Source: CALZFJ01 sp051878575
GTDB taxonomy: Bacteria > Bacteroidota > Bacteroidia > Bacteroidales > Muribaculaceae
Assembly (NCBI GenBank): GCA_051878575.1
Contig: JBJEKJ010000074.1
Coordinates: 1-31,798, forward strand
Length of the DNA stretch: 31,798 bases
Direction of reading: 5' to 3'
A model generated the notes under the pieces. It searched no databases, was not told where the DNA came from, and saw only the letters and a list, made by a program, of their open reading frames with translations. This document shows positions 15,999 through 23,533 of the stretch, in pieces. The stretch's first letter is position 1; every line of letters starts with the position of its first letter. The position numbers and the translations under genes are program-made.

Positions 15999-17654
15999 CT
16001 ATCGCCCGCAGTTGCGCATATTGGCAAGTGCCACGTTATATGCATCAAGATACATGGCAATGAAGTTGTCCCATGATGCGAGCTTCGATGTTGCCATTGC
16101 AGCATCGCGCACGAGTCCTATATCGGCCTTTGAATCGGCAAACAAGCCTAACACATCGCCGGCAATTCGCGCCACGAGCTCGCTATAGTTGGAGTCATCA
16201 CGATGCACCACCGTCACGCCGCTCTTCTCAAAGGCATTCTCGCGCTCGGCGAGCACCCACTGTCCGAAGCCGGCCAAGTCGGTAGTAATAGTAGGCACGC
16301 CGAATGCCACGCTCTCCAATGGAGTATATCCCCACGGCTCATAGTAGGATGCAAATACCGTGCAGTCCAATCCGGGCAGCAAGTCATAGTAGCTCTTGTT
16401 GAAGATGCCATCGTTTCCGTTCAGATACGACGGCACATATATAATATACACGTTTTCACTCCTCACATTGTGCATGCCGAGATAGTTGATTTTGCAGTAA
16501 ACGCTATCCTGCGAGTAGTTATGCAGCGTGTGGGTGATATTGGCATTCTCCAATCCGCCGCGACGCTTCTTCCGCATCTCGGCCACGAGCTCCTTACGAG
16601 GCTCGTCGACCCAAGCCGGCACCATCACGAAGCACACAATCTTGCGCTTGCGGTCGGTCCACTTGGAGCGGAGTATGTTGGCGGCATCGATAAACGCGTC
16701 AAGCCCCTTGTTGCGGAACTCGTTACGCCCTGATGTGGCAATGAGGATAGTCTCATCGGAAAATTTCTCGCCAATAAGCGCTCCGGCTACATTGAGCATG
16801 CACTCACGCGCCTCGGCACGCTTGGCAGCATAGTCCTTCTTGGCAGGCACGAAGTTCTGCTCAAAGCCATTGGGCGTCACTATCGGGCGGCGGCAGAGCA
16901 GCTGCTCACACTCGCGCGCCGTCACCTCGCTCACCGTGGTGAAGCTGTCGGCATTCCATGCGGCAGCTTTCTCAAGCGAGTGCTTCGACTGCATATTCAG
17001 CTCCTCGGCCATTTGGTCGCCGTTGTAGCCCGACATATAGTCGTAGAGAGGCTTGCCATTGCCGCAGATACTGCGACCTATGCTCGTGGCATGGGTGGTG
17101 AACACCGTAGCCACCTCAGGCAGATGGGCCTTAACATATAGCAGGCCCATTCCGGTGGTCCACTCGTCGAAGTGTGCCACAACATTCTTGCCCTTTAGCC
17201 CCTCATTGCGATAGATGCTCTCTATAACCAATGCCGAGGCGTAGGCAAACATGCAGCTCTCGTCGTAGTCGCCATAGGCGTGCAGGGAGTCGACACTGAA
17301 ACGGTTCCACATCTCAGTGTACAAACGGTCTTTATATGAGAAAAGTGACTTGTAATCAACCAAAACGACAATAGGCTTGCCGGGGATGTCCCATCGCCCT
17401 ACGCGCACTTTCATTCCATTAGGGAACACAGCCTTAGATGTCCAACTCTTAAGCAAGGTCTTGCTTTCCTTAAAGTATGGCGACGGATTCTCAGCGCTCC
17501 ACAAATCAGGACCTATAAAAACAATCTTATCCTTATACAATTTCTGCAAGGTTTTTGCTTTGGTCGACAGAACTGCATATATTCCGCCAACTTTATTGCA
17601 TACCTCCCAACTCGTTTCAAACAATAAATCGAGTTTCGTTTCGCTATTTACCAT
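15999..17654 (-). CDS. Glycogen synthase, GT3 (eukaryote-like) type
   Basis: A 551-residue glycosyltransferase that extends alpha-1,4-glucan chains. It has the features of family GT3, the animal/fungal GYS family, rather than the bacterial GT5 GlgA: WEVCNKVGGIYAVLSTKAKT near the start (KVGGIY at 21-26), VAHFDEWTTGMGLLYVK, FTTHATSIGRSI, TTVSEVTARECEQLL, TPNGF, and the acceptor/donor loop SYYEPWGYTPLESVAFGVPT with the paired glutamates. GT3 enzymes use UDP-glucose; donor use here is inferred. It lacks the long N- and C-terminal phosphoregulated tails of animal enzymes. The start is the ATG at 17654; an in-frame TTG at 17690 falls inside the promoter -7 box. First gene of a unit with the phosphorylase. 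Confidence 0.92.
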   Translation of the reverse strand: MVNSETKLDLLFETSWEVCNKVGGIYAVLSTKAKTLQKLYKDKIVFIGPDLWSAENPSPYFKESKTLLKSWTSKAVFPNGMKVRVGRWDIPGKPIVVLVDYKSLFSYKDRLYTEMWNRFSVDSLHAYGDYDESCMFAYASALVIESIYRNEGLKGKNVVAHFDEWTTGMGLLYVKAHLPEVATVFTTHATSIGRSICGNGKPLYDYMSGYNGDQMAEELNMQSKHSLEKAAAWNADSFTTVSEVTARECEQLLCRRPIVTPNGFEQNFVPAKKDYAAKRAEARECMLNVAGALIGEKFSDETILIATSGRNEFRNKGLDAFIDAANILRSKWTDRKRKIVCFVMVPAWVDEPRKELVAEMRKKRRGGLENANITHTLHNYSQDSVYCKINYLGMHNVRSENVYIIYVPSYLNGNDGIFNKSYYDLLPGLDCTVFASYYEPWGYTPLESVAFGVPTITTDLAGFGQWVLAERENAFEKSGVTVVHRDDSNYSELVARIAGDVLGLFADSKADIGLVRDAAMATSKLASWDNFIAMYLDAYNVALANMRNCGR

Positions 17655-17687
17655 ATTATCAGCGTCAAAATGTAGATTTTTGAGCTG

Positions 17688-17719
17688 CAAAGTTACAAAA
17701 AAAATCCCAAAATAGCAAA
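17688..17719 (-). promoter_or_regulatory. Promoter of glycogen synthase-phosphorylase unit
   Basis: Minus-strand TTTG (17719-17716), exactly 20 bases, then TAACTTTG (17695-17688): full consensus. The leader is about 25-30 bases to the ATG at 17654. Confidence 0.8.
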
Positions 17720-17810
17720 TATCACAAAAAATCAGGTGAAATTAAGCGCCTTTATCACGGTTTTTTGGCGTTTTTATATAGCAACGCCGCACAAGCGCTG
17801 ATTTTTTTTG

Positions 17811-17818
17811 TATTTTTG
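17811..17818 (+). promoter_or_regulatory. Candidate -7 box of metY
   Basis: TATTTTTG matches TAnnTTTG, 25 bases before the chosen ATG at 17844. No -33 TTTG is present at 19-21 bases. It decides the start: the ATG at 17829 would leave almost no leader. Confidence 0.5.
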
Positions 17819-17843
17819 CAAAAATATTATGCGACTACATGAC

Positions 17844-19124
17844 ATGGAGAAGAATTTCAATATAGCCACGGCTTGCGTTCAAGCCGGATGGACTCCCAAA
17901 AACGGAGAGCCGAGAGTTTTGCCAATCTACCAAAGCACCACTTTCAAATACGACTCAAGTGAGAAAATGGCACGTCTTTTCGACCTGAAAGACTCGGGCT
18001 ACTTCTACACTCGCCTGCAAAACCCCACCAACGACGCCGTAGCCGAGAAAATAGCGCGACTCGAAGGTGGCATAGCCGCCATGCTCACATCGTCGGGACA
18101 GGCTGCCAACTTCTACGCCGTGTTCAACATCTGCGAGGCCGGCGACCACTTCGTGTGCTCGTCGACAATCTACGGCGGCACGTTCAACCTCTTTGGAGTA
18201 ACGATGAAGAAGCTCGGTATTGACGTGACATTTGTCGACGCCGATGCCGACGAAGACACAATCGAGGCTGCCTTCAAGCCCAATACGAAAGCCCTTTTCG
18301 GCGAGACGATAGCCAATCCCGGCATGAACGTGCTCGACATCGAGAAGTTTGCGCGCATAGCCCACAAGCATGGCGTTCCACTAATTGTGGACAACACTTT
18401 CGCCACGCCTGTCAATTGCCGCCCATTCGAGTGGGGAGCCGACATAGTGACGCACTCAACCACGAAATACATGGATGGGCACGCTCTGACCGTGGGCGGC
18501 GCCATAGTCGACAGCGGCAACTTCGACTGGGAGAAGCACGCCGACAAGTTCCCGGGACTGACGCTACCCGACGAGTCGTACCACGGACTCACCTACACCA
18601 AATCGTTCGGAAAGATGGCATATATCCAGAAGGCAACGGCCCAGCTAATGCGCGATTTCGGCGCGATACAGTCGCCGCAAAACGCATTCCTGCTCAATGT
18701 AGGGTTGGAGACTCTGCACCTGCGCGTGGAGCGTCACTGCCAAAACGCACTTAAAGTGGCCAAATGGCTTGAGAGCAACCCCAAAGTGGCGTGGGTGAAA
18801 TATAGCGGGCTCGAAAGCGACAAATATCATGCATTGGCAATGAAATATATGCCTGACGGCACTTGCGGCGTGCTCGCATTCGGACTTAAGGGCTCGCGCG
18901 AGGATGCGATAAGGTTTATGGACCGCCTGAAGATGATATGCATAGTGACACACGTGGCCGACGCGCGCACTTGCGTGCTGCACCCGGCAAGCCACACTCA
19001 TCGGCAGCTAAGCGACGAGCAACTGGTTGAGGCCGGCGTGGCTCCCGACCTGATTCGCCTCTCGGTGGGCATAGAGTGCGTCGACGACATTATTGCCGAC
19101 ATCAATCAGGCTCTCGGCGAATAG
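17844..19124 (+). CDS. metY: O-acetylhomoserine sulfhydrylase (PLP Cys/Met metabolism family)
   Basis: A 426-residue PLP-dependent enzyme predicted to make homocysteine from O-acetylhomoserine and sulfide in the cytosol. The internal aldimine lysine is K208 in THSTTKYMDGH; other landmarks are YTRLQNPTNDAVAEKIARLEGG, MLTSSGQAANFYA, TIYGGTF, DNTFATPVNCRPFEWGADI and VADARTCVLHPASHTHRQL. The length (about 430, longer than the 380-400 of MetB/MetC enzymes) and the Y-type insert around FDWEKHADKFPGLTLPDESYHG favour the sulfhydrylase over cystathionine synthase or lyase. The start MEKNFNIATACVQAGW at 17844 is chosen over 17829 because of the -7 box position. No SAM riboswitch fits in the roughly 20-base leader. 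The next gene starts 50 bases downstream. Confidence 0.92.
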   Translation: MEKNFNIATACVQAGWTPKNGEPRVLPIYQSTTFKYDSSEKMARLFDLKDSGYFYTRLQNPTNDAVAEKIARLEGGIAAMLTSSGQAANFYAVFNICEAGDHFVCSSTIYGGTFNLFGVTMKKLGIDVTFVDADADEDTIEAAFKPNTKALFGETIANPGMNVLDIEKFARIAHKHGVPLIVDNTFATPVNCRPFEWGADIVTHSTTKYMDGHALTVGGAIVDSGNFDWEKHADKFPGLTLPDESYHGLTYTKSFGKMAYIQKATAQLMRDFGAIQSPQNAFLLNVGLETLHLRVERHCQNALKVAKWLESNPKVAWVKYSGLESDKYHALAMKYMPDGTCGVLAFGLKGSREDAIRFMDRLKMICIVTHVADARTCVLHPASHTHRQLSDEQLVEAGVAPDLIRLSVGIECVDDIIADINQALGE

Positions 19125-19174
19125 GCCATTATGCAGTATCCATTATGAATCTAATTGAATTAAATTTTGTGAAG

Positions 19175-21127
19175 ATGAGATTCCGCTGTCGTCTATTATC
19201 AATCACATTGGCGTGCCTGACCGCCCTCGGCGCTTCGGCACAGCTCAACTTGCCCACAAAGCAGATCAACGGCGAGGATTACTATTATTATAAGGTCAAA
19301 TCTAAAGAGACCGTCTACGGAATATCCCACAAGCTGAACATCAGTCAGGATGATATCCTGAAGTACAACCCCACCGCGCTCAGCGGTCTGAAGGACAAAC
19401 AGCTGCTTTTCTTTCCCGTAGCCGACTTCGCGGCAAAAGAGGAGCCTATGGCACAGCCTAAGGCCGAAGTGCCCGAAAGCAACGAGTTCACCCATGTGGT
19501 GAAACCCGGAGAGACGCTCTACGGACTCTCGAAAATGTATGGCGTTACCACCGACGACATTATGGAGCAAAATCCCGAAGTGTCTGAAGGCTTGAAGTCG
19601 GGACAAGTGCTACGGTTGGTGCGCAAGAGCCAAAGCACCATCTTCGTGACAATAAAGCCCGGCAACACGCTGTTCAGCACCGCAAAAAAGTATAACACCA
19701 CAGTGGAACAGATTATGAGCGAGAATCCGGGCATATCTCCATCCAACTTCAAGGCGGGAGCTATGATAAAGGTTACGCCCAACAGCGCGCGCCCCATAGA
19801 GAGTGTGCGCGAGATAACGAAGTTCTATCCCTACGAGATACAGAATGGCGACTCGTTCACAACAATAGCAGCAGCTCACGACGTGACCGTGGAGGAGCTG
19901 AAATCGGCCAACCCCGACATCAATAAGCCGAAAAAGGGCAAAATACTATATATCCCGGTCAAAAAGACCGAGACCGTGCTCGTGGCGCCCAATAACGAAA
20001 GTGACAACTCGGCCGAGAAAATAGCGCAAATATACAACGACGTGCATGAGGCGAAGGATAGCGGAGCCATCAACGTGGCATTAGTGCTGCCTTTCATGCT
20101 CAGCGACTCAACGCCATCAAAGACGGCTCGCCTATTCACCGAATTCTATAAGGGATTCCTGCTCGCCGTGAACGACGTGAGAAAAAAGACCGGCAAGAGC
20201 ATCAAAATTCACGCCTACGACTCCGAGGGCTCACTCGCCACGGTGCGAACACTGCTCGAGAAAGATGAGATGATGAATATGGACGTGATATTCGCTCCCG
20301 ACAACAATGAGCAAATCACAGAGATTGCGGCTTTCGGAAAAGAGAACAATATCAACGTGGTGAATGCTTTCTCTACCAAAAATGAGAGCTATATCGACAA
20401 TCCTCGCATGTTTCATCTCAATGTCCCGAATATCTATGTGAACCTGAAGGTCCTCGACTGGATCGACAGCAAATTCGCCGACTTCGACATCGTTTTCCTC
20501 AACAATGAAGGAAGCGAGTCGAAGGAGATTGTTGACCGCATAAAATCGCACGTCGGCGACAGTAGGCGCACGCTCGACTTCACTTTCAATTCGGCGATAA
20601 GCAGCGAGGAACTCGGCGAGACGCTCGTCGCAGGCAGGAAATACCTGTTCATCCCCAACTCGGGCAGCAAGAAGGACCTACTACGCATCCTTCCGGCCCT
20701 GACGGCAATAAAGAGCAACCGCACCGACGTGGAGATAGCGCTTTTGGGCCATCCCGAATGGAGCACCTACCTATCGGCGTGCCGTTCAAACATGCATAAA
20801 ATCGACACATACTTCTACTCCCGATTCTTCGTCGATACCGACGACGGCCGCACGAAAAACGTAACTGGTGAATATTCCGAGTGGTATGGGGAGAGCATGA
20901 TAAACGCCGCTCCGCAATTCGGACTGCTCGGCTACGACACAGGCTCGTTCTTCCTGCGCGCATATATCGACGACAACAGCAACTTCAGCAAGCCGGTGAG
21001 AGGATTCTCTGGGATTCAGACCGATTTCATCCTTGAGCGCGCAAGCAACTGGAGCGGATTCGTCAACAAGGCGGTGTATTTCATCCGGCTGACACCCTAT
21101 AACACTACTGACAAAATATTGAAATGA
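19175..21127 (+). CDS. Exported four-LysM protein with periplasmic-binding-protein fold
   Basis: A 650-residue exported protein. The start MRFRCRLLSITLACLTALGASAQ gives a good signal peptide (about 22 residues); an ATG at 19145 would add ten residues and is less likely. Four LysM-type peptidoglycan-binding repeats follow at about 38-82 (YYYYKVKSKETVYGISHKLN), 106-150 (THVVKPGETLYGLSKMYGV), 158-201 (VTIKPGNTLFSTAKKYN) and 218-262 (YPYEIQNGDSFTTIAAAHDV). From about 297 to 640 the sequence resembles type I periplasmic-binding/ABC substrate-binding proteins (INVALVLPFML, FTEFYKGFLLAVNDVRKKTGK, MDVIFAPDNNEQITEIAAFG), a module also seen in LppC/LpoA-like cell-wall regulators. The gene overlaps the next one by four bases (ATGA), so the two are probably made together. 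No partner permease is nearby, so classical import is doubtful. Function unknown. Confidence 0.88.
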   Translation: MRFRCRLLSITLACLTALGASAQLNLPTKQINGEDYYYYKVKSKETVYGISHKLNISQDDILKYNPTALSGLKDKQLLFFPVADFAAKEEPMAQPKAEVPESNEFTHVVKPGETLYGLSKMYGVTTDDIMEQNPEVSEGLKSGQVLRLVRKSQSTIFVTIKPGNTLFSTAKKYNTTVEQIMSENPGISPSNFKAGAMIKVTPNSARPIESVREITKFYPYEIQNGDSFTTIAAAHDVTVEELKSANPDINKPKKGKILYIPVKKTETVLVAPNNESDNSAEKIAQIYNDVHEAKDSGAINVALVLPFMLSDSTPSKTARLFTEFYKGFLLAVNDVRKKTGKSIKIHAYDSEGSLATVRTLLEKDEMMNMDVIFAPDNNEQITEIAAFGKENNINVVNAFSTKNESYIDNPRMFHLNVPNIYVNLKVLDWIDSKFADFDIVFLNNEGSESKEIVDRIKSHVGDSRRTLDFTFNSAISSEELGETLVAGRKYLFIPNSGSKKDLLRILPALTAIKSNRTDVEIALLGHPEWSTYLSACRSNMHKIDTYFYSRFFVDTDDGRTKNVTGEYSEWYGESMINAAPQFGLLGYDTGSFFLRAYIDDNSNFSKPVRGFSGIQTDFILERASNWSGFVNKAVYFIRLTPYNTTDKILK

Positions 21128-21810
21128 AATCAATAAGATACATATTGGCGGCTATGGCAGCCACTTTGTGCCTCGCAATGGCAGCACAGACTCATTATGA
21201 GTCCAACATCACCGTCGGCGGTAAAGCAGGCGCCACAATATCAAGAATGTCGTTCTCGCCCACAGTGCCGCAATCCATGCTCAACGGAATTATGATGGGC
21301 GTGACCTTCAGATACATCGAGGAGCGAAATTTCGGACTAATTGCCGAAGTGAACATTGAGCAGCGAGGATGGAAGGAAAATTTCGAGGAAGCGCCATATC
21401 AATACCAGCGTAAGTTGACCTACGTGCAGGTTCCATTTCTCACGCATATTTATTTTGGCAGCACGAAGTTTCATGGATTCTTCAATGCCGGACCTGAGAT
21501 AGCCTATATGATCGGCGAGAGCACGTCGGCCAACTTCGACGTCGCCAATTTCAAGAATCTTTCCGATTTCCCAATGTCTAACCGAAGCACAGAGCAGCTC
21601 AATATGCCTGTGGAGCACAAGTTTGACTATGGAATATCTGCCGGACTTGGAATAGAGTATTTTATAAAGCGAAACCACTCGCTGACGCTCGAAGGCCGCC
21701 TATATTTCGGACTCGGCAACATCTACGGCAGCTCGAAAAGCGACGTTTTCGCAGCATCACGCGGAATGTCGATTCAAGTGACACTCGGCTACAACTTCCG
21801 CCTCAAATAA
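21124..21810 (+). CDS. Outer-membrane beta-barrel protein (PorT-like/porin family)
   Basis: A 228-residue protein with a signal peptide (MKSIRYILAAMAATLCLAMAAQ) followed by alternating amphipathic strands, typical of the small eight-stranded outer-membrane beta-barrel family common in Bacteroidetes. Visible strand pairs include NFGLIAEVNIEQRG, RKLTYVQVPFLTHIYFG, FHGFFNAGPEIAYMIG, DYGISAGLGIEYFIKR and LTLEGRLYFGLGN; the last strand VTLGYNFRLK ends close to the C-terminus with an aromatic-rich pattern suited to the BAM complex. Its start overlaps the LysM-protein stop (ATGA), pointing to a joint envelope role in which the LysM protein holds peptidoglycan and this protein sits in the outer membrane. 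A specific function cannot be named. Confidence 0.88.
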   Translation: MKSIRYILAAMAATLCLAMAAQTHYESNITVGGKAGATISRMSFSPTVPQSMLNGIMMGVTFRYIEERNFGLIAEVNIEQRGWKENFEEAPYQYQRKLTYVQVPFLTHIYFGSTKFHGFFNAGPEIAYMIGESTSANFDVANFKNLSDFPMSNRSTEQLNMPVEHKFDYGISAGLGIEYFIKRNHSLTLEGRLYFGLGNIYGSSKSDVFAASRGMSIQVTLGYNFRLK

Positions 21811-21831
21811 CAAGCATGACAACAGCGCCGA

Positions 21832-22857
21832 CTAACTGAACAAGATTTTCGATACGAGCTCACGCAACAGGTCATATTCATTCTGGCGGCTCTCCATGCC
21901 CTTCGATCTACGGTCAAACTCGCGTATGTAGCCTATTATATTCACGCAATTGGCAGTGGAGTAATATCTCATTGCGTCCATGAAAATACGAGCCCTATAT
22001 GGCGACTTTGCATCGATTTGTGCCATTATTCCCTGTTCGCTCTTGTCCTTGCCCGTGTGTGCGAGCAGCAGAGTGGAGAAGAATGAGAAAAGCAGGCTCA
22101 CGGTGAGCACCGTAGGATTCTTCTTCGGGTTCTTTGTGAAATAGTCGATTATTTGGAACGCCTTCGCCGCATTACGCACTTTTATGGCATTCTCAAGCTC
22201 AAAATTATTGAAATCCTTACTGATGCCGATATTGCGCTCTATCAGCTCAGGGGTGATAGTCTCTCCCTTGCCGATTAGCAGAATCAGCTTGTCCATCTCA
22301 TTCACTAAACGCGACACGTCGACGCCCACATAGTCGCGCATCATGGCTGTCGCCTTGTTGTCGATTCGGTAGCCCCGATCCTTGGCGTAGTCCTCAATTA
22401 CCTTCGCCACATTTGCGTCGTTGAGCTTTTTCGACTCAAACACCACACCCGCATCTCCGGCTTTCAGCACTTTGAGGAACTCAGGAGCCTTTAGATTTCC
22501 ATTTTTATTGCAAATCACCAATATAGTGCTCCGCAGCGGATTCTCGGCATAGAACTTTAGCACATCGGCATCGTCCATATTCTGAGCCTCGCGTACCACC
22601 ACTACCTGACGCTCGGCCATCACCGGATATCGCTTGCACATACTTATCACCTCGCGGGAATTCACATCCACGCCATAGCACACTGTGAGGTTGAAGTCGC
22701 GCTCATCCTCACCCAATGCCTTAGCCACAATCCGAGCTTCCAAATCGTCGATATAGAAGGCCTCCTCGCCCATTAAGACATATATCGGATGAAACGCACC
22801 GCGGCTTATCTCCGAGGCGAGTTGAACGTAAGTCATTACTTCTTTCTTTGCTGCCAT
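21832..22857 (-). CDS. holA: DNA polymerase III subunit delta
   Basis: A 341-residue clamp-loader delta subunit that opens the beta sliding clamp. It has the HolA order: N-terminal AAA+-like domain with HPIYVLMGEEAFYIDDLEARI, VVVREAQNMDDADVLKFY (about 88-105) and ILVICNKNGNLK; a lid with DYAKDRGYRIDNKATAMMRDYVGVDVSRLVNEMDKL (about 155-190); and a C-terminal collar domain with FQIIDYFTKNPKKNPTVLTVSLLFSFFSTLL. As usual for delta there is no Walker A loop. The length matches the family. It is convergent with the beta-barrel gene (21 bases apart) and divergent from the nuclease-domain gene (72 bases). Confidence 0.95.
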   Translation of the reverse strand: MAAKKEVMTYVQLASEISRGAFHPIYVLMGEEAFYIDDLEARIVAKALGEDERDFNLTVCYGVDVNSREVISMCKRYPVMAERQVVVVREAQNMDDADVLKFYAENPLRSTILVICNKNGNLKAPEFLKVLKAGDAGVVFESKKLNDANVAKVIEDYAKDRGYRIDNKATAMMRDYVGVDVSRLVNEMDKLILLIGKGETITPELIERNIGISKDFNNFELENAIKVRNAAKAFQIIDYFTKNPKKNPTVLTVSLLFSFFSTLLLAHTGKDKSEQGIMAQIDAKSPYRARIFMDAMRYYSTANCVNIIGYIREFDRRSKGMESRQNEYDLLRELVSKILFS

Positions 22858-22882
22858 AGATAAACTATTCCCAAATTTTTCG

Positions 22883-22913
22883 TAAATTTACGAAATAATT
22901 CATGGATTACAAA
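22883..22913 (-). promoter_or_regulatory. Promoter of holA, with overlapping palindrome
   Basis: Minus-strand TTTG (22913-22910), 19 bases, then TAAATTTA (22890-22883), one base off TAnnTTTG. The -7 box is the centre of the perfect 16-base palindrome TTCGTAAATTTACGAA at 22879-22894, which could also be an operator serving holA and the divergent gene. Confidence 0.55.
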
Positions 22914-22929
22914 AAAACATAGCACCAAG

Positions 22930-23379
22930 ATGAAGCTAAACCTGCCCGAAAGGCAATTCAACATAAAGACCAATGCCGATGGCAACCGCCTGATTTTCGA
23001 CAAGCTACGCCGTCGATTCGTAAGCCTAACGCCCGAGGAATGGGTGAGGCAGAATTTCGTGGAATATCTTATCGAGGACAAGGGATTTCCGCGCGGACTG
23101 ATGTGCAACGAGATTTCCCTCACACAAAATGGCATCAGCCGCCGTTGCGACACACTCGTCACCGACCGCTATGGCAATCCTGCCGTGATAGTGGAATACA
23201 AGGCTCCGCACATAAGAATCACTCAGCAGGTATTCGACCAAATTTGCCGCTATAACATGGTTCTGCGGGCCCGATACCTAATCGTTTCGAACGGGATATC
23301 GCACTTTTGCTGTCGAATCGACTATGCAGCCAACTCCTACGCCTTCCTGCGCGACATTCCCGACTACGACGATCTTTGA
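22930..23379 (+). CDS. Solo HsdR N-terminal-like PD-(D/E)XK domain protein
   Basis: A 149-residue protein matching the N-terminal nuclease-like domain of type I restriction R subunits, but with no helicase or C-terminal part and no hsdM or hsdS nearby. It reads as complete: it begins MKLNLPERQFNIKT and ends PDYDDL. The nuclease core is visible: E61 in CNEISL, D74 in SRRCDTLVTD, and E89-x-K91 in VIVEYKAP, followed by a Q-containing helix (VFDQICRYNMVLRARYLIVSNG). These are the residues expected of an active PD-(D/E)XK site. It is divergent from holA and 154 bases upstream of the helicase gene. Similar small proteins near holA are, as I recall, common in Bacteroidetes, so it may be a core repair or replication factor rather than defence. 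Activity is inferred. Confidence 0.85.
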   Translation: MKLNLPERQFNIKTNADGNRLIFDKLRRRFVSLTPEEWVRQNFVEYLIEDKGFPRGLMCNEISLTQNGISRRCDTLVTDRYGNPAVIVEYKAPHIRITQQVFDQICRYNMVLRARYLIVSNGISHFCCRIDYAANSYAFLRDIPDYDDL

Positions 23380-23496
23380 CTCAACAACTTCAGAAAAGAC
23401 TTCCACAAGCCTAACCCATAGGCTTAATGTGAGGCTTAATGAAAATAAAATCGGGCATACGGTGGCAAGCCTTAAGGCAGATTGAAAATTAATTGC
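23380..23496. other. Intergenic DNA with repeated AAGCCT/AGGCTT elements
   Basis: AAGCCTA (23407-23413) and TAGGCTT (23419-23425) form a perfect 7-bp hairpin with a 5-base loop. AGGCTTAATG occurs twice in direct orientation (23420-23429, 23432-23441). A further palindrome GCCTTAAGGC is at 23469-23478. The set lies just upstream of the helicase -7 box. Confidence 0.55.
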
Positions 23497-23504
23497 TAAT
23501 TTTG
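23497..23504 (+). promoter_or_regulatory. Candidate -7 box of helicase gene
   Basis: TAATTTTG matches TAnnTTTG, 29 bases before the GTG start at 23534. No clear -33 TTTG. Confidence 0.45.
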
Positions 23505-23533
23505 CAGTCTACTTTTATACTAACTACTCTATC

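Noticed and set aside
17720..17843. SAM riboswitch or other leader element before metY
   Set aside because: The small inverted repeats here (GGCGTT/AACGCC at about 17767-17787) lie upstream of the -7 box, so they would not be in the transcript.
22930..23379. Remnant of a type I restriction system
   Set aside because: The frame is intact with all catalytic-type residues and no hsdM, hsdS or helicase fragments around, so a stand-alone gene is the better reading.
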